Below the pieces are notes generated by a model, which did no database searches, was not told where the DNA came from, and saw nothing but the letters and a program-made list of their open reading frames with translations. A stretch of 64,000 nt of DNA from Cypionkella sp. Lineage in GTDB: Bacteria > Pseudomonadota > Alphaproteobacteria > Rhodobacterales > Rhodobacteraceae. Location of the stretch: the NCBI GenBank assembly GCA_023255415.1, contig JALRIN010000004.1:47714-111713 (forward strand), written 5' to 3'. Shown here one piece after another: positions 1 to 9,300 of the stretch (positions are counted from its first letter, which is position 1; each line of letters begins with the position of its first letter). A program made the translations under genes and the position numbers.

Positions 1-1814
1 TGAGGCGCGTCAGGGGCAGGGCAATCGTGACTGGAATGGCAGTTGCTGGGCTGCTGTGCTGTCAGCCGGCTGTGGCGCTGGAGCGATTGGATTTCGCGGT
101 GACGGCGGGGCCCGCGGCGCTGGAGGGCGCTTTGCGGGCGGGATCGGTGTTGCTGGCCTCGCAAAAGGCCGGAAAGGTCTCGGCGCAAGAGGTTTTTGCG
201 GATGCCCGTGCGGAATATGGCGCCTTGCTTGCAACGCTTTATGCGCGCGGCCATTACTCTGCGGTGATCCACGTATATCTTGATGGTGTCGAGGCGGCAG
301 CGATTGCGCCTTTAAGCGCGCCGAAGTCGATTTCGGTGGTCAAGGTTGCTGTAGAAGCTGGGCCGGTCTTTGAATTTTCAGGCGCGGATCTGGCACCTTT
401 GGCAGCAGCAACGGTTTTGCCGAAAGGCTTTGCATTGGGCCAGCCTGCCGAAAGCGGCGTTGTGATACAGGCGGTGACAGAAGCTGTGACGGCTTGGCGG
501 GCGCTGGGCTATGCCAAGGCGAAAGTGGCGGAACAGAGCCTGATTGCCGATCATCAGGCCAGCAGCTTGGCGGCAAATATCACCCTCAATCCGGGACCAA
601 AGCTGCGGTTTGGCGGCTTGCAGATCGAGGGCGCCGAGCAGATGAAGCTGACCCGTCTGCGCGCGATTGCGGGTCTGCCAGAGGGGCAGCTGTTTCGCCC
701 GCGCGATGTGGACACCGCGGCGCAGCGCTTGCGGCGCACCGGCGTGTTCAAATCGGTGACGCTGGTTGAAGATGACACCATCACCGCGCCGGATCTGCTG
801 GGCATTACCGCCAAATTGGTCGAGGAAAAGCGGCGGCGCTATAGCTTTGGCGCCGAGATTGCCAGCGCTGACGGCCTGTCGCTGACCGGCCAATGGCTGC
901 ACCGAAATCTGTTTGGCGGCGCAGAGCGGCTGACTTTTGACGGCGCAATCAAGAATATCGGCACCAAAAACGGTGGTGTTGACTATAGCTTTGGCAGCAG
1001 TCTTGCGCGCCCTGCCACCTTTGACGCTGATACCACACTGACCCTGGGCGCAGGCTTTGGCCGGCTACAAGAGGTGGATTACGATTCCAATTACCTTAGC
1101 GCCAGCCTTGGGCTAGAGCATATCTTTTCCGCCAAGCTGACCGGCACGGCGGCGCTGGCCTTTGATTATTCCCGTGTGACCGATAGCGGCGGCAAGACCC
1201 TGTATCGCGCTTTGTCCCTGCCGCTTGGCCTGGTTTGGGATCTGCGCGACAGCAAGACCGATCCGACCGGCAATTTCTATGCGGCGGCAGAGGTGAAACC
1301 GTTTCTGGGCTACGGCATCACCGACAGCGGCGCACGTGCCAGCTTGGATCTGCGCGGATATAAACACCTTGATGCCGGCCGTCGCTTTGTTCTGGCGGCG
1401 CGGCTGCAGGCGGGAGCGGTTTTTGGCGCAAGCCTTGCCGGAACGCCGCGCGATTATCTGTTTTATTCTGGCGGGCCGGGCACGGTGCGGGGGCAGCCCT
1501 ATCAGTCCTTGGGCGTCGATGTGCTGCGCAACCGATCAAACATTGCCTTTTCGACCGGCGGTCAGGCCTTTGTTGGCGGTTCGTTCGAGGCGCGGGCAAA
1601 AGTGACAGAGTCTTTGGGGCTTGTTGGATTTTTCGACATCGGGCGGGTGGATGCGCGCCAGTTCTTTAAGGCGGGCGACTGGCATTCAGGCGCGGGGCTG
1701 GGCCTGCGTTATGCCACCCCTGTCGGGCCGATCCGGCTGGACGTGGCGCTGCCGGTGGGCGGCAGCACCGGGGCCGGGGCGCAGATCTATGTTGGTTTGG
1801 GGCAATCGTTTTGA
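1..1814 (+). CDS. tamA: TamA, outer-membrane Omp85-family assembly protein (5' end at window edge)
   Basis: This is an Omp85-family outer-membrane protein of the TamA type, which works with TamB to move proteins or lipids to the outer membrane. The N-terminus has POTRA-like alpha/beta repeats over roughly residues 60-280. The rest is a predicted 16-strand beta-barrel ending in a C-terminal Phe (GLGQSF), the usual outer-membrane signature. The frame is open to the first base. A GTG at 27 could start it, but the codons before it read RRVRGRAI, and bases 1-2 are TG, so a start codon probably lies with its first base just outside the window. That start gives a proper signal peptide (Arg-rich n-region, hydrophobic core, AVA cleavage site), which the GTG start would weaken. 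The stop overlaps the tamB start. Family assignment is firm, supported by the tamB neighbour. Confidence 0.9.
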   Translation, partial: RRVRGRAIVTGMAVAGLLCCQPAVALERLDFAVTAGPAALEGALRAGSVLLASQKAGKVSAQEVFADARAEYGALLATLYARGHYSAVIHVYLDGVEAAAIAPLSAPKSISVVKVAVEAGPVFEFSGADLAPLAAATVLPKGFALGQPAESGVVIQAVTEAVTAWRALGYAKAKVAEQSLIADHQASSLAANITLNPGPKLRFGGLQIEGAEQMKLTRLRAIAGLPEGQLFRPRDVDTAAQRLRRTGVFKSVTLVEDDTITAPDLLGITAKLVEEKRRRYSFGAEIASADGLSLTGQWLHRNLFGGAERLTFDGAIKNIGTKNGGVDYSFGSSLARPATFDADTTLTLGAGFGRLQEVDYDSNYLSASLGLEHIFSAKLTGTAALAFDYSRVTDSGGKTLYRALSLPLGLVWDLRDSKTDPTGNFYAAAEVKPFLGYGITDSGARASLDLRGYKHLDAGRRFVLAARLQAGAVFGASLAGTPRDYLFYSGGPGTVRGQPYQSLGVDVLRNRSNIAFSTGGQAFVGGSFEARAKVTESLGLVGFFDIGRVDARQFFKAGDWHSGAGLGLRYATPVGPIRLDVALPVGGSTGAGAQIYVGLGQSF

Positions 1815-4800
1815 AGCGGATTATAATTGCCATTTTTACCATGTTAGTGCCGCTTTTTGCGACCGCCCAAACCGATGGCCGTGATTATCTGACCGCGTTT
1901 CTAGAGGAGTCGCTGTCTGGGGCGGGCCGCAAGGTGACGGTCACCGGATTTCAGGGCGCGCTGTCCTCTACCGCCAGTCTGGAGAGTCTGACGATTGCCG
2001 ATGACCAAGGGGTTTGGCTAAGCCTGCGCGGCGTCAATCTGGATTGGAGCCGGTCTTCCTTGCTGCGTGGCGCCGTGGTGGTGACGGCGCTGACTGCCAA
2101 GGATATTGAGCTTGTGCGTCTGCCAATCGCCTCGGCTGCGGCCAAGCCCGAGGCGGGCCAGTTTTCCCTGCCTGAACTGCCAGTGTCGATCAGCATCGGC
2201 AAGATCATGGCCGACCACATCAGCCTTGGGCCGACGGTCCTGGGCCAAGCGGTGGAGGCGAAGCTGCAAGCCTCGATTCAGCTTGGCGGCGGCGAGGCGG
2301 CGGCCAACTTGTTGCTGCAAAGATCAGGCGCGGGGCCGCAGGGGAAAATTGCGCTGACTGTCAGCTATACCAATCGGGATCAGCGGCTAAATGTTGATCT
2401 GCTGGCCGAAGAGGGTGCAGGCGGGCTTGCGGCGGTGAAATTGGGTCTGCCCGAGGCGCCCTCGCTGTCTTTAAGCATCAAGGGCGACGGGCCTTTGACC
2501 GATTTTACGGCTGATATTGGCCTGCAAAGCGATCAGACTGATCGCCTGCGCGGCAAGGTGGTGCTGACCGGCGCAGAGGGCGGCGGGCAAGGCTTTGCGG
2601 CCGATCTTTCGGGCGATATGGCGCCGCTGTTTTTGCCCGACTATGCCGCGTTTTTCGGCAATCGGGTCACCCTGCAGCTTGCCGGCACACGAGCGGCGGA
2701 TGGTGGGCTGAACCTGCCGCAGTTTCATCTAAGCGCGCAGGCGCTGCAGGTGGACGGCGCGCTTTTTGTCAAATCTGATGGGCTGCCGCAAAGCTTTGCG
2801 CTGACGGGCCGCATTGCCGATCCTGCGGGGGATGCGGTGCTGTTGCCGCTGGCCACAGCGCAGCAGCTGCGGGTTGGCAGCGCCGATCTGGAATTGTCTT
2901 ATGATGCGGCGCAGGGCGAAGGCTGGGCGGGTAAGATCGCCATTTCTGGCCTTGTCAGAGACGATTTCCGCGCAAGCGCCCTGTCGCTTGACGGCTCGGG
3001 GCGGATCGCGCGGGTGGCGGGCAAGCGGCAGGTTGGTGGCAGTTTCCGCTACAGTGCCGAAGGGCTTAATCCGCGCGATCAGGCCTTGGCGCGCGCTTTG
3101 GGGTCAGTGCTCTGGGGCGATGCGCTGGGCTATTGGCGCGAAGGCGCGGGCAGCCTGACGATTGGGCGCATGAGGCTGCAGGGCGAGGACTATGCAGCCC
3201 AAGCCTCGGGCCAGATCACGGGACTTGCGGGCGCTTTTGCCATCAGCGGGCAGGCAAGCGCCCAAATGCAAGATCTGTCGCGGCTTTCGGGTCTGACGGG
3301 GCGTGGTTTGGGCGGGGCGGCGGATGTCACCCTGACCGGCAGCGGCAGCCCGATCACCGGGGCTTTTGATCTGCAAGCCACCGCCAAGGGGCAGGACATG
3401 CGCGCAGGGGTCGCGCAGTTGGACTCCCTATTGCGCGGGCCAGCTCGGCTGACCGCTTCGGTGCTGCGCGACACCACGGGCGTTGCTTTGCGCGAGATGA
3501 CGTTGCAGGCGCAAAGCCTGACCGCAAGCGCGCAGGGGCAGCTTGCCTCGGCGGGCAGCGATGTGACGGCGACGCTGAACTTTACCGATCTGCAAAGCCT
3601 TGGCGCGGGCTATCGGGGCAGCCTGTCGGGCAAGGCGCATCTGACCGGCACGCAGGCAAAGGCGCAGATGACGCTGACGGCCACGGGCCAAGATCTGCGG
3701 CTGGGGCAGGCGCAGATCGACAGCCTGCTGGCAGGGCCGTCACAGCTGGCGCTTGACCTGGCGATGAACGCGGGTCAGCTGCAGATCAACCGCGCCGATC
3801 TTAGCAATCCGCAGCTGCGCGTGACAGCCAGCGGCGCGCTGGATGGCAGCCTGCAGCGCGTGAAGTTGGATGCAAGGCTCGCCGATCTGGCGCTGTTGCT
3901 GCCCGAATTTCCGGGGCCGCTGACGGTGACAGGCACCGCGGCGCAAGATGCCAAGGGCACCAGCCTGGATCTGACGGCAAAAGGGCCGGGCCAGATTGAC
4001 GCAAGCGTTCAGGGCAGCCTTACCCAGGGCTTTGACACCGCAGATCTGGTGATCAAAGGTCAGGCGCGGGCGGCTTTGGCCAATGCCTTTATCGCGCCGC
4101 GCAGCGTGTCTGGTCAGCTTGGCTTTGATCTGCGGCTGAAAGGGCCGTTGCAGCTGGCTTCCCTTTCGGGGCCGGTGACGCTCAGCCAAGGCCAGCTTGC
4201 TGATCCGGCGCTGAAATTCTCGCTGCGCAATATCTCGGCACAGCTTGGCTTGCAGTCGGGGCGGGCGGTGGTGGCCTCTCGCTTGGATGTTTCCTCGGGG
4301 GGGCGGGTTGCGGTTCAGGGCACCGCCGAGCTTCGCGCGCCCTATGCCGGCGATCTGACGGTTGATCTGCAAAGCGTCATCCTGCGCGATCCTGATCTTT
4401 ACGAGGCGCGGCTGAACGGCCAGCTGGGTATAACAGGCCCGCTGACGGGCGGCGCGCAGATTGCGGGCCGCATTGCGCTGAATGAGACCGAGTTGCGTGT
4501 GCCTTCAACCGGCGTAAGCGGCGCTTCGGGCTTGCCTGATCTGCGCCATATCAACGAGCCTGCCGCGGTTTATGCCACCCGTGCGCGGGCAGGGCTGATT
4601 GCGCAGGCGAAACCCAGCAGCGGGGGCGGCGCGGGCTTTGGGCTGGATGTGGTGCTTTCGGCCCCCAGCCGGCTGTTTGTGCGCGGGCGCGGGCTTGATG
4701 CTGAATTGGGTGGCGAGCTGCGTCTGACCGGCACCACCAATGCCGTGGTGCCGATTGGTGCCTTTAGCCTTATTCGCGGCCGTCTGGATATTTTGGGCAA

Positions 4801-5329
4801 GCGGCTGGATCTGACCGAGGCGCTTTTGCAGATGCAGGGCACGCTGACGCCCTATGTTCAAATCGCTGCGACGACGCAAAACGATGGCATCACCTCGGGC
4901 GTCAGTATCATTGGTCCGGCCTCTGACCCCGTGGTCAGCTTTACTTCGGTGCCAGAGCTGCCCGAAGAAGAAGTGGTGGCGCAACTGCTGTTTGGCCGCG
5001 GATTGCAAACTTTGTCACCGTTTCAGGCGCTGCAGCTTGCCAGCGCCGTAGCCACTTTGGCGGGGCGCGGCGGCGATGGCGTGATCGCAAAGCTGCGCAA
5101 GGGCGTGGGGTTGGACAATCTGGATGTAAAAACCGGTGCCGATGGGTCGACCCAAGTGACGGCGGGCAAATATATCAGCGAAAAGGTCTATTCCGAAGTC
5201 ACCGTCGATCAGCAGGGCCAAAGCCAGATCAACCTGAACCTTGATATCAGCAAATCCATCAAGCTGCAGGCCAAGGCGGGATCGACAGGCAGCACCGGGC
5301 TTGGGGTGCTGTTGCAAAAAGATTACTGA
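1811..5329 (+). CDS. tamB: TamB, inner-membrane/periplasmic translocation and assembly protein
   Basis: TamB is a very long periplasm-spanning protein anchored in the inner membrane that partners TamA. The 1172-residue product opens with one hydrophobic segment (residues 3-19, an uncleaved anchor or signal). It then has long beta-rich, repetitive AsmA-like sequence with recurring Leu/Gly/Asp strands. The conserved C-terminal TamB (DUF490) domain includes the block PELPEEEVVAQLLFGRGL near residue 1046. The start codon is TTG at 1811, which overlaps the tamA stop and implies translational coupling. The 3' end overlaps the convergent yihY-like gene by 7 bases. The length is normal for the family. 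Confidence 0.92.
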   Translation: MKRIIIAIFTMLVPLFATAQTDGRDYLTAFLEESLSGAGRKVTVTGFQGALSSTASLESLTIADDQGVWLSLRGVNLDWSRSSLLRGAVVVTALTAKDIELVRLPIASAAAKPEAGQFSLPELPVSISIGKIMADHISLGPTVLGQAVEAKLQASIQLGGGEAAANLLLQRSGAGPQGKIALTVSYTNRDQRLNVDLLAEEGAGGLAAVKLGLPEAPSLSLSIKGDGPLTDFTADIGLQSDQTDRLRGKVVLTGAEGGGQGFAADLSGDMAPLFLPDYAAFFGNRVTLQLAGTRAADGGLNLPQFHLSAQALQVDGALFVKSDGLPQSFALTGRIADPAGDAVLLPLATAQQLRVGSADLELSYDAAQGEGWAGKIAISGLVRDDFRASALSLDGSGRIARVAGKRQVGGSFRYSAEGLNPRDQALARALGSVLWGDALGYWREGAGSLTIGRMRLQGEDYAAQASGQITGLAGAFAISGQASAQMQDLSRLSGLTGRGLGGAADVTLTGSGSPITGAFDLQATAKGQDMRAGVAQLDSLLRGPARLTASVLRDTTGVALREMTLQAQSLTASAQGQLASAGSDVTATLNFTDLQSLGAGYRGSLSGKAHLTGTQAKAQMTLTATGQDLRLGQAQIDSLLAGPSQLALDLAMNAGQLQINRADLSNPQLRVTASGALDGSLQRVKLDARLADLALLLPEFPGPLTVTGTAAQDAKGTSLDLTAKGPGQIDASVQGSLTQGFDTADLVIKGQARAALANAFIAPRSVSGQLGFDLRLKGPLQLASLSGPVTLSQGQLADPALKFSLRNISAQLGLQSGRAVVASRLDVSSGGRVAVQGTAELRAPYAGDLTVDLQSVILRDPDLYEARLNGQLGITGPLTGGAQIAGRIALNETELRVPSTGVSGASGLPDLRHINEPAAVYATRARAGLIAQAKPSSGGGAGFGLDVVLSAPSRLFVRGRGLDAELGGELRLTGTTNAVVPIGAFSLIRGRLDILGKRLDLTEALLQMQGTLTPYVQIAATTQNDGITSGVSIIGPASDPVVSFTSVPELPEEEVVAQLLFGRGLQTLSPFQALQLASAVATLAGRGGDGVIAKLRKGVGLDNLDVKTGADGSTQVTAGKYISEKVYSEVTVDQQGQSQINLNLDISKSIKLQAKAGSTGSTGLGVLLQKDY

Positions 5330-6156
5330 TCCGGCTCGCCGTTCAACTCGGCATCAACGGCTGCGCCCAACAGCACGGCATAGGCGCTGACATAAAGCCA
5401 GATCAGCAGCACCACCACCGCCCCGATAGAGCCGTAAACCCGGTTATAAGACGGGAAATTCGCCAGATACAGCATAAAGCTGCGGGTGGCGAAAAACCAC
5501 AACACCACCGCCACCAGCAGCCCCCAAGACAAAAGCGGCGTGCGGCTGGTGGTGTAATTTGGCCCCAGCCGATAGGCCAGACCCACCGCCAGCACCCCCG
5601 CCACAATGCCCAAGGCCAGATTGGTTTCCGCCAAGGCAAAGCGTTGGGCAATATCGGGCAGATAGGCCACGATCAGCGGCAAGATCACCGCGATTGTCAT
5701 CGCCGACAGCACCATGCCCACCAAAACAAAGGTCAGCACCAAGGCGCGCAGCTGGTGCAGATGACCCGAGCGGTTCGGCAAATGATGAATGGCATTCAGC
5801 CCGCGCATCAGCGCCGCCACCCCTGCGCGCGCCGACCACAGCGCCAGCGCGGTCGAAGCCAGCGTCGTCAACCCCAGATTGCCGCTGTTCACCGCAAGCA
5901 AAGCGGTGATCTGATCGGAAATCAGGCTAAAGGCCTCGGGCGGCAAAAACCCTTTCAGCAGTGCGACTTCTTGTTGAATAACCACAGGATCAGAGACGAA
6001 TCCCCAGATGGCGATGATCGCCGCTGCCGCAGGGAAAATCGCCAGAAAGGCGTAAAACGCCACGCCTGCTGCGATCAGGTCGATCTCGGCCTGCTCGATC
6101 CGGCGATAGTAGCCCAGCAAAGCCGTGCGCAGGCGCAGGGGAAGCAGCTGCCACAT
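5323..6156 (-). CDS. YihY/BrkB-family inner-membrane protein
   Basis: This 277-residue protein belongs to the YihY/virulence factor BrkB family (once misnamed RNase BN), whose function is unsettled. It shows about six hydrophobic segments and the family block IDLIAAGVAFYAFLAIFPA near residues 26-44, followed by a polar loop with LISDQITALL. The conserved C-terminal helices contain RVYGSIGAVVVLLIWLYVSAY. It is the last gene of a minus-strand run (comF, grxC, amidase, marR, this gene), two bases downstream of marR. The MarR protein may therefore control it. Its stop overlaps the end of tamB, so the two converge without room for a separate terminator. Confidence 0.88.
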   Translation of the reverse strand: MWQLLPLRLRTALLGYYRRIEQAEIDLIAAGVAFYAFLAIFPAAAAIIAIWGFVSDPVVIQQEVALLKGFLPPEAFSLISDQITALLAVNSGNLGLTTLASTALALWSARAGVAALMRGLNAIHHLPNRSGHLHQLRALVLTFVLVGMVLSAMTIAVILPLIVAYLPDIAQRFALAETNLALGIVAGVLAVGLAYRLGPNYTTSRTPLLSWGLLVAVVLWFFATRSFMLYLANFPSYNRVYGSIGAVVVLLIWLYVSAYAVLLGAAVDAELNGEPDQ

Positions 6157-6158
6157 CC

Positions 6159-6605
6159 TTAGCTGTCGTCCCGTTCCAGCCGCAGCCGCATTTCGCGCAG
6201 CACCGGCAGCACGGCGCGCACACGCTCTTGGCCCAAAGCCTTGACCACCTCGCCAATCAGCGGCGCAACCGAGGCGACGGCGGCATCGCGCGCTTGGCGG
6301 CCCGAGGGCGACAGTGCGACAAACTTTTGCCGCGCATCATCCCAATCGGGGCGCACATGCACATGGCCCGCCCATTCCAGTTTCGCAAGCGTATTGGTCA
6401 TCGCGCCGCGGGTGACATGAAAGGCGCGGGCAAGCTGGGCTGGCGTGCGTTCATCATTCAACCGCGCAAGATGGTTCAGAACCGAGAAATGCGACAGCTC
6501 CATGCCCTTTGGCAGGGCCTTGGAGATTCGGTTGCGCGCCAGCTGATCGGCCATGAACAGCTCGCCAAACAAAGTGATAGCCAGATCGTCGGTCTTATCT
6601 GTCAT
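6159..6605 (-). CDS. MarR-family transcriptional regulator
   Basis: This 148-residue winged-helix regulator is of the MarR type. The DNA-binding core is at about residues 35-95: a recognition region with TPAQLARAFHVTRGAMTNTLAKLE, then a wing with DWDDARQKFVALSPSGRQ. Flanking helices at both ends would form the dimer interface. The start ATG overlaps the stop of the upstream amidase gene by four bases (ATGA), so the two are translationally coupled. The effector is unknown. Adjacent genes (amidase, glutaredoxin, YihY) are plausible targets, but no obvious MarR dyad could be assigned in the short spacers. Confidence 0.9.
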   Translation of the reverse strand: MTDKTDDLAITLFGELFMADQLARNRISKALPKGMELSHFSVLNHLARLNDERTPAQLARAFHVTRGAMTNTLAKLEWAGHVHVRPDWDDARQKFVALSPSGRQARDAAVASVAPLIGEVVKALGQERVRAVLPVLREMRLRLERDDS

Positions 6606-7432
6606 GGCCCGGTGAACTCGCGGTCATGGTGCAGGCTGGGCACGCGGCCCCGCGCCTTGGCGACCTGGGTCAGGTCAAGATCGGCAAAGGTCACGCCGGT
6701 CTCGGTGCCGCCATCGGCCAAAACCTCGCCCCAAGGCGCGACCACAAGCGAATGGCCATAGGTGTTGCGGCCCTTGCCTTTGGTTTCGGGATGAAAGCCG
6801 GTCTGCGCCGGTGCCAGCACAAAGCAGCCGGTTTCAATCGCCCGTGCGCGCAGCAAGACATGCCAATGCGCCGCCCCGGTGATGTGGTTAAAGGCGGCGG
6901 GCACGGTCAAAATCTGCGCCCCCGCCTGCCCCAGCCTGCGAAACAGCTGCGCAAAGCGCAGATCATAGCAGACCGAAAGCCCGATTTTGCCAAAGGGCGT
7001 CTCGGCCAAAACCGCCGCAGAACCGGGCCGGTAACCCGCCGATTCGCGGTACATTTCGGTTTCCGATACATTGACGTCAAACATATGGATCTTGTCATAG
7101 CGCGCCGCAATCTCGCCCGAAGGCGCGATCAGGAACGACCGATTGGCAAAGCGCCCATCGGCATCCTGGGTCAAAAGCCCAAGCGAGCCGATCAACAGCC
7201 AAACCCCCAAGGCCTGCGCCTCGGCCCGCAGGGCGGCCAGGGTTTCATCCTCGGCCTCGTGCCGCAGATGGCTGCGCTGATGCGCGCGGTCTGACGATAG
7301 CATATTGGTGCATTCAGGCGTCAGCACAAAGCCAGCCCCCCCAGCCGCTGCCGCACGCAGGTGCTGCAGCGTTTGGGTCAGATTGGCGGCAGGATCATCG
7401 CCAACCGTCAATTGCACCAAGCCGACGCGCAT
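6602..7432 (-). CDS. Carbon-nitrogen hydrolase (nitrilase superfamily, Nit1/Nit2-like amidase)
   Basis: This 276-residue enzyme of the nitrilase superfamily hydrolyses amides. The full catalytic triad can be read: Glu40 (LTPECTNML), Lys114 (YDKIHMFDV) and Cys155 (LSVCYDLRF). The sequence resembles the Nit branch, whose members act as deaminated-glutathione amidase or omega-amidase. The gene starts inside the stop codon of the glutaredoxin gene (TGATG). That pairing supports a role in glutathione-related metabolite repair, although this is inference. It ends overlapping marR. The triad makes the fold certain and leaves the substrate open. Confidence 0.9.
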   Translation of the reverse strand: MRVGLVQLTVGDDPAANLTQTLQHLRAAAAGGAGFVLTPECTNMLSSDRAHQRSHLRHEAEDETLAALRAEAQALGVWLLIGSLGLLTQDADGRFANRSFLIAPSGEIAARYDKIHMFDVNVSETEMYRESAGYRPGSAAVLAETPFGKIGLSVCYDLRFAQLFRRLGQAGAQILTVPAAFNHITGAAHWHVLLRARAIETGCFVLAPAQTGFHPETKGKGRNTYGHSLVVAPWGEVLADGGTETGVTFADLDLTQVAKARGRVPSLHHDREFTGP

Positions 7433-7683
7433 CAGGCCAACATCGCGTCAAGCTTGCCCGACCGCTCTAGGGCATGCAGATCATCACAGCCGCCGATATG
7501 GCTGCCCGCGATGAAAATCTGCGGCACCGAGGTGCGGCCCGCACGTTGGGTCATCTTGGCGCGCAAGGCCGGATCGCCGCCAACGTCAATATCGGTAAAG
7601 GCCACGCCCTTTTTGGTCAGCAAGCCTTTGGCCGCGACGCAATAGGGGCAGGTGCGGGTGGTATAAATCTCGACAGCTTTCAT
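7432..7683 (-). CDS. grxC: Glutaredoxin 3
   Basis: This 83-residue monothiol/dithiol exchange protein has the classic dithiol active site CPYC at residues 12-15. It also has the glutathione-binding TSVP loop and the GGCDD turn, and it has the length normal for GrxC. It reduces disulfides and mixed disulfides using glutathione in the cytoplasm. It lies 36 bases downstream of comF and is coupled by TGATG to the amidase gene that follows. Confidence 0.95.
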   Translation of the reverse strand: MKAVEIYTTRTCPYCVAAKGLLTKKGVAFTDIDVGGDPALRAKMTQRAGRTSVPQIFIAGSHIGGCDDLHALERSGKLDAMLA

Positions 7684-7719
7684 CGCAGCATCCTTATGGT
7701 CAGAGGTGACTATAGGGAT

Positions 7720-8442
7720 TTAGGCATCCTTAGCAACGCGCGCCAGTGCAAGAACAGATATCCCGATTGCGCCCTGTGCAATGCAGGCCTCTGCCGCAGC
7801 GGCAAAGGTGGCGCCAGAGGTCATCACATCGTCGATCAGCAGAATATGCCGTCCCTCGATCCGCTGGGCGCGCTGCGGATGGGCCGTCAAAGCCTCGGCC
7901 ATATTGGCAAAGCGGTCATCGCGGCCGCGGCCCTCTTGGCTGTGAGTGTTGCGGCGACGAATCAGCAGATCGGGGCAATGCTCAAAGCCTGCTGCCCGTG
8001 CCAAACCCCGCGACAGCATCGCGGCTTGGTTATAGCGGCGCTTCAAAAGCCGCGTCCAATGCAGCGGAATCGGCGCCACCAGCATATTGGGCCGCAACAA
8101 GGGCTGTGCGGCGCGCAGCAACCAATCCGCCGCAGGTCGCGCCAGATCAAGCCTATCGCCATGCTTGAAAGCCAGAACCATCCGCCGCGCATTGTCTTTG
8201 TAAAGCAAGGCCGCCCGCCCCTGCGACCAAGGCCGCGCGATGGTCAGACAGTCATCGCAAAGCGCCTGCTGCTCTTCTGCGTCGCCCTGCAATGGCGTGC
8301 CGCATTGGTCGCAAACCAATCCGGCGATAAATGGCGTTTGCGCCCAGCAGGGACCGCACAGCCCGAAATCGGTGGTCACCCGCGCATCGCAGGTCAGGCA
8401 CTGCGGCGGATAGATCATATGCAGCAGATCTTGCATTCCCAT
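7720..8442 (-). CDS. comF: ComF-family phosphoribosyltransferase-like protein
   Basis: The protein joins an N-terminal double zinc ribbon to a C-terminal phosphoribosyltransferase fold. The ribbon has CLTC, then CGPC, then CDQC and CDDC pairs within the first 75 residues. The C-terminal part carries the PRPP-loop ILLIDDVMTSGAT near residue 195. ComF proteins act with ComEA/ComEC in taking up or processing transformed DNA, and bacteria that are not known to be competent also keep them. ATG at 8442 is used, but an ATG two codons later is equally possible. The gene is divergent from the methyltransferase-like gene with only about 23 bases between starts, so the two promoters must overlap the coding starts. 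Confidence 0.88.
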   Translation of the reverse strand: MGMQDLLHMIYPPQCLTCDARVTTDFGLCGPCWAQTPFIAGLVCDQCGTPLQGDAEEQQALCDDCLTIARPWSQGRAALLYKDNARRMVLAFKHGDRLDLARPAADWLLRAAQPLLRPNMLVAPIPLHWTRLLKRRYNQAAMLSRGLARAAGFEHCPDLLIRRRNTHSQEGRGRDDRFANMAEALTAHPQRAQRIEGRHILLIDDVMTSGATFAAAAEACIAQGAIGISVLALARVAKDA

Positions 8443-8465
8443 GCCACACTCCTATGGTCCGCGCC

Positions 8466-9254
8466 ATGACGCCGCTTTTGACCGACCGCACCGCCTTGAC
8501 CCTGCACCGCGCCCGCGCGACGGCGCTGTTTTTGCAAGAAGAGGCGGTGTTCGAAGTGCAGGATCGCCTGAGTGAGGTTAACAAAACCTTTACGGATGCG
8601 CGGATCGTCACCGGATTTCCGCAGCTTTGGCAGCCATACCAGACAATTCCCGATGCCGAGACCTTGGATCTGCAGCCCGAATCGCTTGATCTGGTGGTTC
8701 ATGCCATGGCCTTGCATTGGGCCAATGACCCCGTGGGGCAATTGGTGCAATGTCGCCGCGCCTTGCGGCCGGATGGGCTGTTCCTGGGGCTGCTGTTTGG
8801 TGGCCAAACCCTGCACGAGCTGCGCGCAGCCCTTGCGCAGGCCGAAGCCGAGGTCACCGGCGGGCTGTCGCCGCGGGTGCTGCCGATGGCCGAGATCCGC
8901 GATCTGGGTGGTTTGCTGCAACGCGCAGGCTTTGCGTTGCCGGTGGCCGATAGCTTTGCCAAGACCGTGCTTTACCGCGATGCCACTCATCTGATGCGTG
9001 ATCTGCGCGCCATGGGCGAAGGCAATGCGCTGCACGCGCGTCTGCGCCGCCCGACAAGCCGCGCCGTCTTTGATCGTGCCGCCCAGATCTATGCGCAAAG
9101 TTTCGCCACTGCCGAAAGCCTGATCCCTGCGACATTCGAGATCATCACCCTGACCGGCTGGGCCCCGCATGACACTCAGCAAAAGCCGCTGCGACCGGGA
9201 TCAGCGATCTCGCGGTTGGAAGATGCGCTAAAGGTCGCAACGAAACCCAGTTGA
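8466..9254 (+). CDS. Methyltransferase-like protein of the BioC/NDUFAF5 group, motif I degenerate
   Basis: This 262-residue class I methyltransferase-like protein resembles the BioC/NDUFAF5 group. Its recognisable parts are the post-II region (LDLVVHAMALHWANDPVGQL), the helix with CRRALRPDGLFLGLLFGGQTL, and a C-terminal block containing EIITLTGWAPHD. The stretch that should hold the Gly-rich SAM motif I reads TFTDARIVTGFPQLWQ and has no GxGxG. The protein may therefore bind SAM weakly or serve as a scaffold, for example in respiratory complex I assembly. ATG 8466 is chosen; an in-frame ATG at 8454 is the alternative. It is followed by hemH 46 bases downstream. Confidence 0.75.
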   Translation: MTPLLTDRTALTLHRARATALFLQEEAVFEVQDRLSEVNKTFTDARIVTGFPQLWQPYQTIPDAETLDLQPESLDLVVHAMALHWANDPVGQLVQCRRALRPDGLFLGLLFGGQTLHELRAALAQAEAEVTGGLSPRVLPMAEIRDLGGLLQRAGFALPVADSFAKTVLYRDATHLMRDLRAMGEGNALHARLRRPTSRAVFDRAAQIYAQSFATAESLIPATFEIITLTGWAPHDTQQKPLRPGSAISRLEDALKVATKPS

Positions 9255-9300
9255 CCCAAGCCAAAGCTGCGTTATCTGGGGGGGAACAAGAGGAGTTGCT

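Noticed and set aside
3740..4372. Long antisense reading frame inside tamB (about 210 codons)
   Set aside because: It is rich in Arg/Gln with no domain, and it mirrors the codon bias of tamB on the other strand. Similar antisense frames lie under most genes here.
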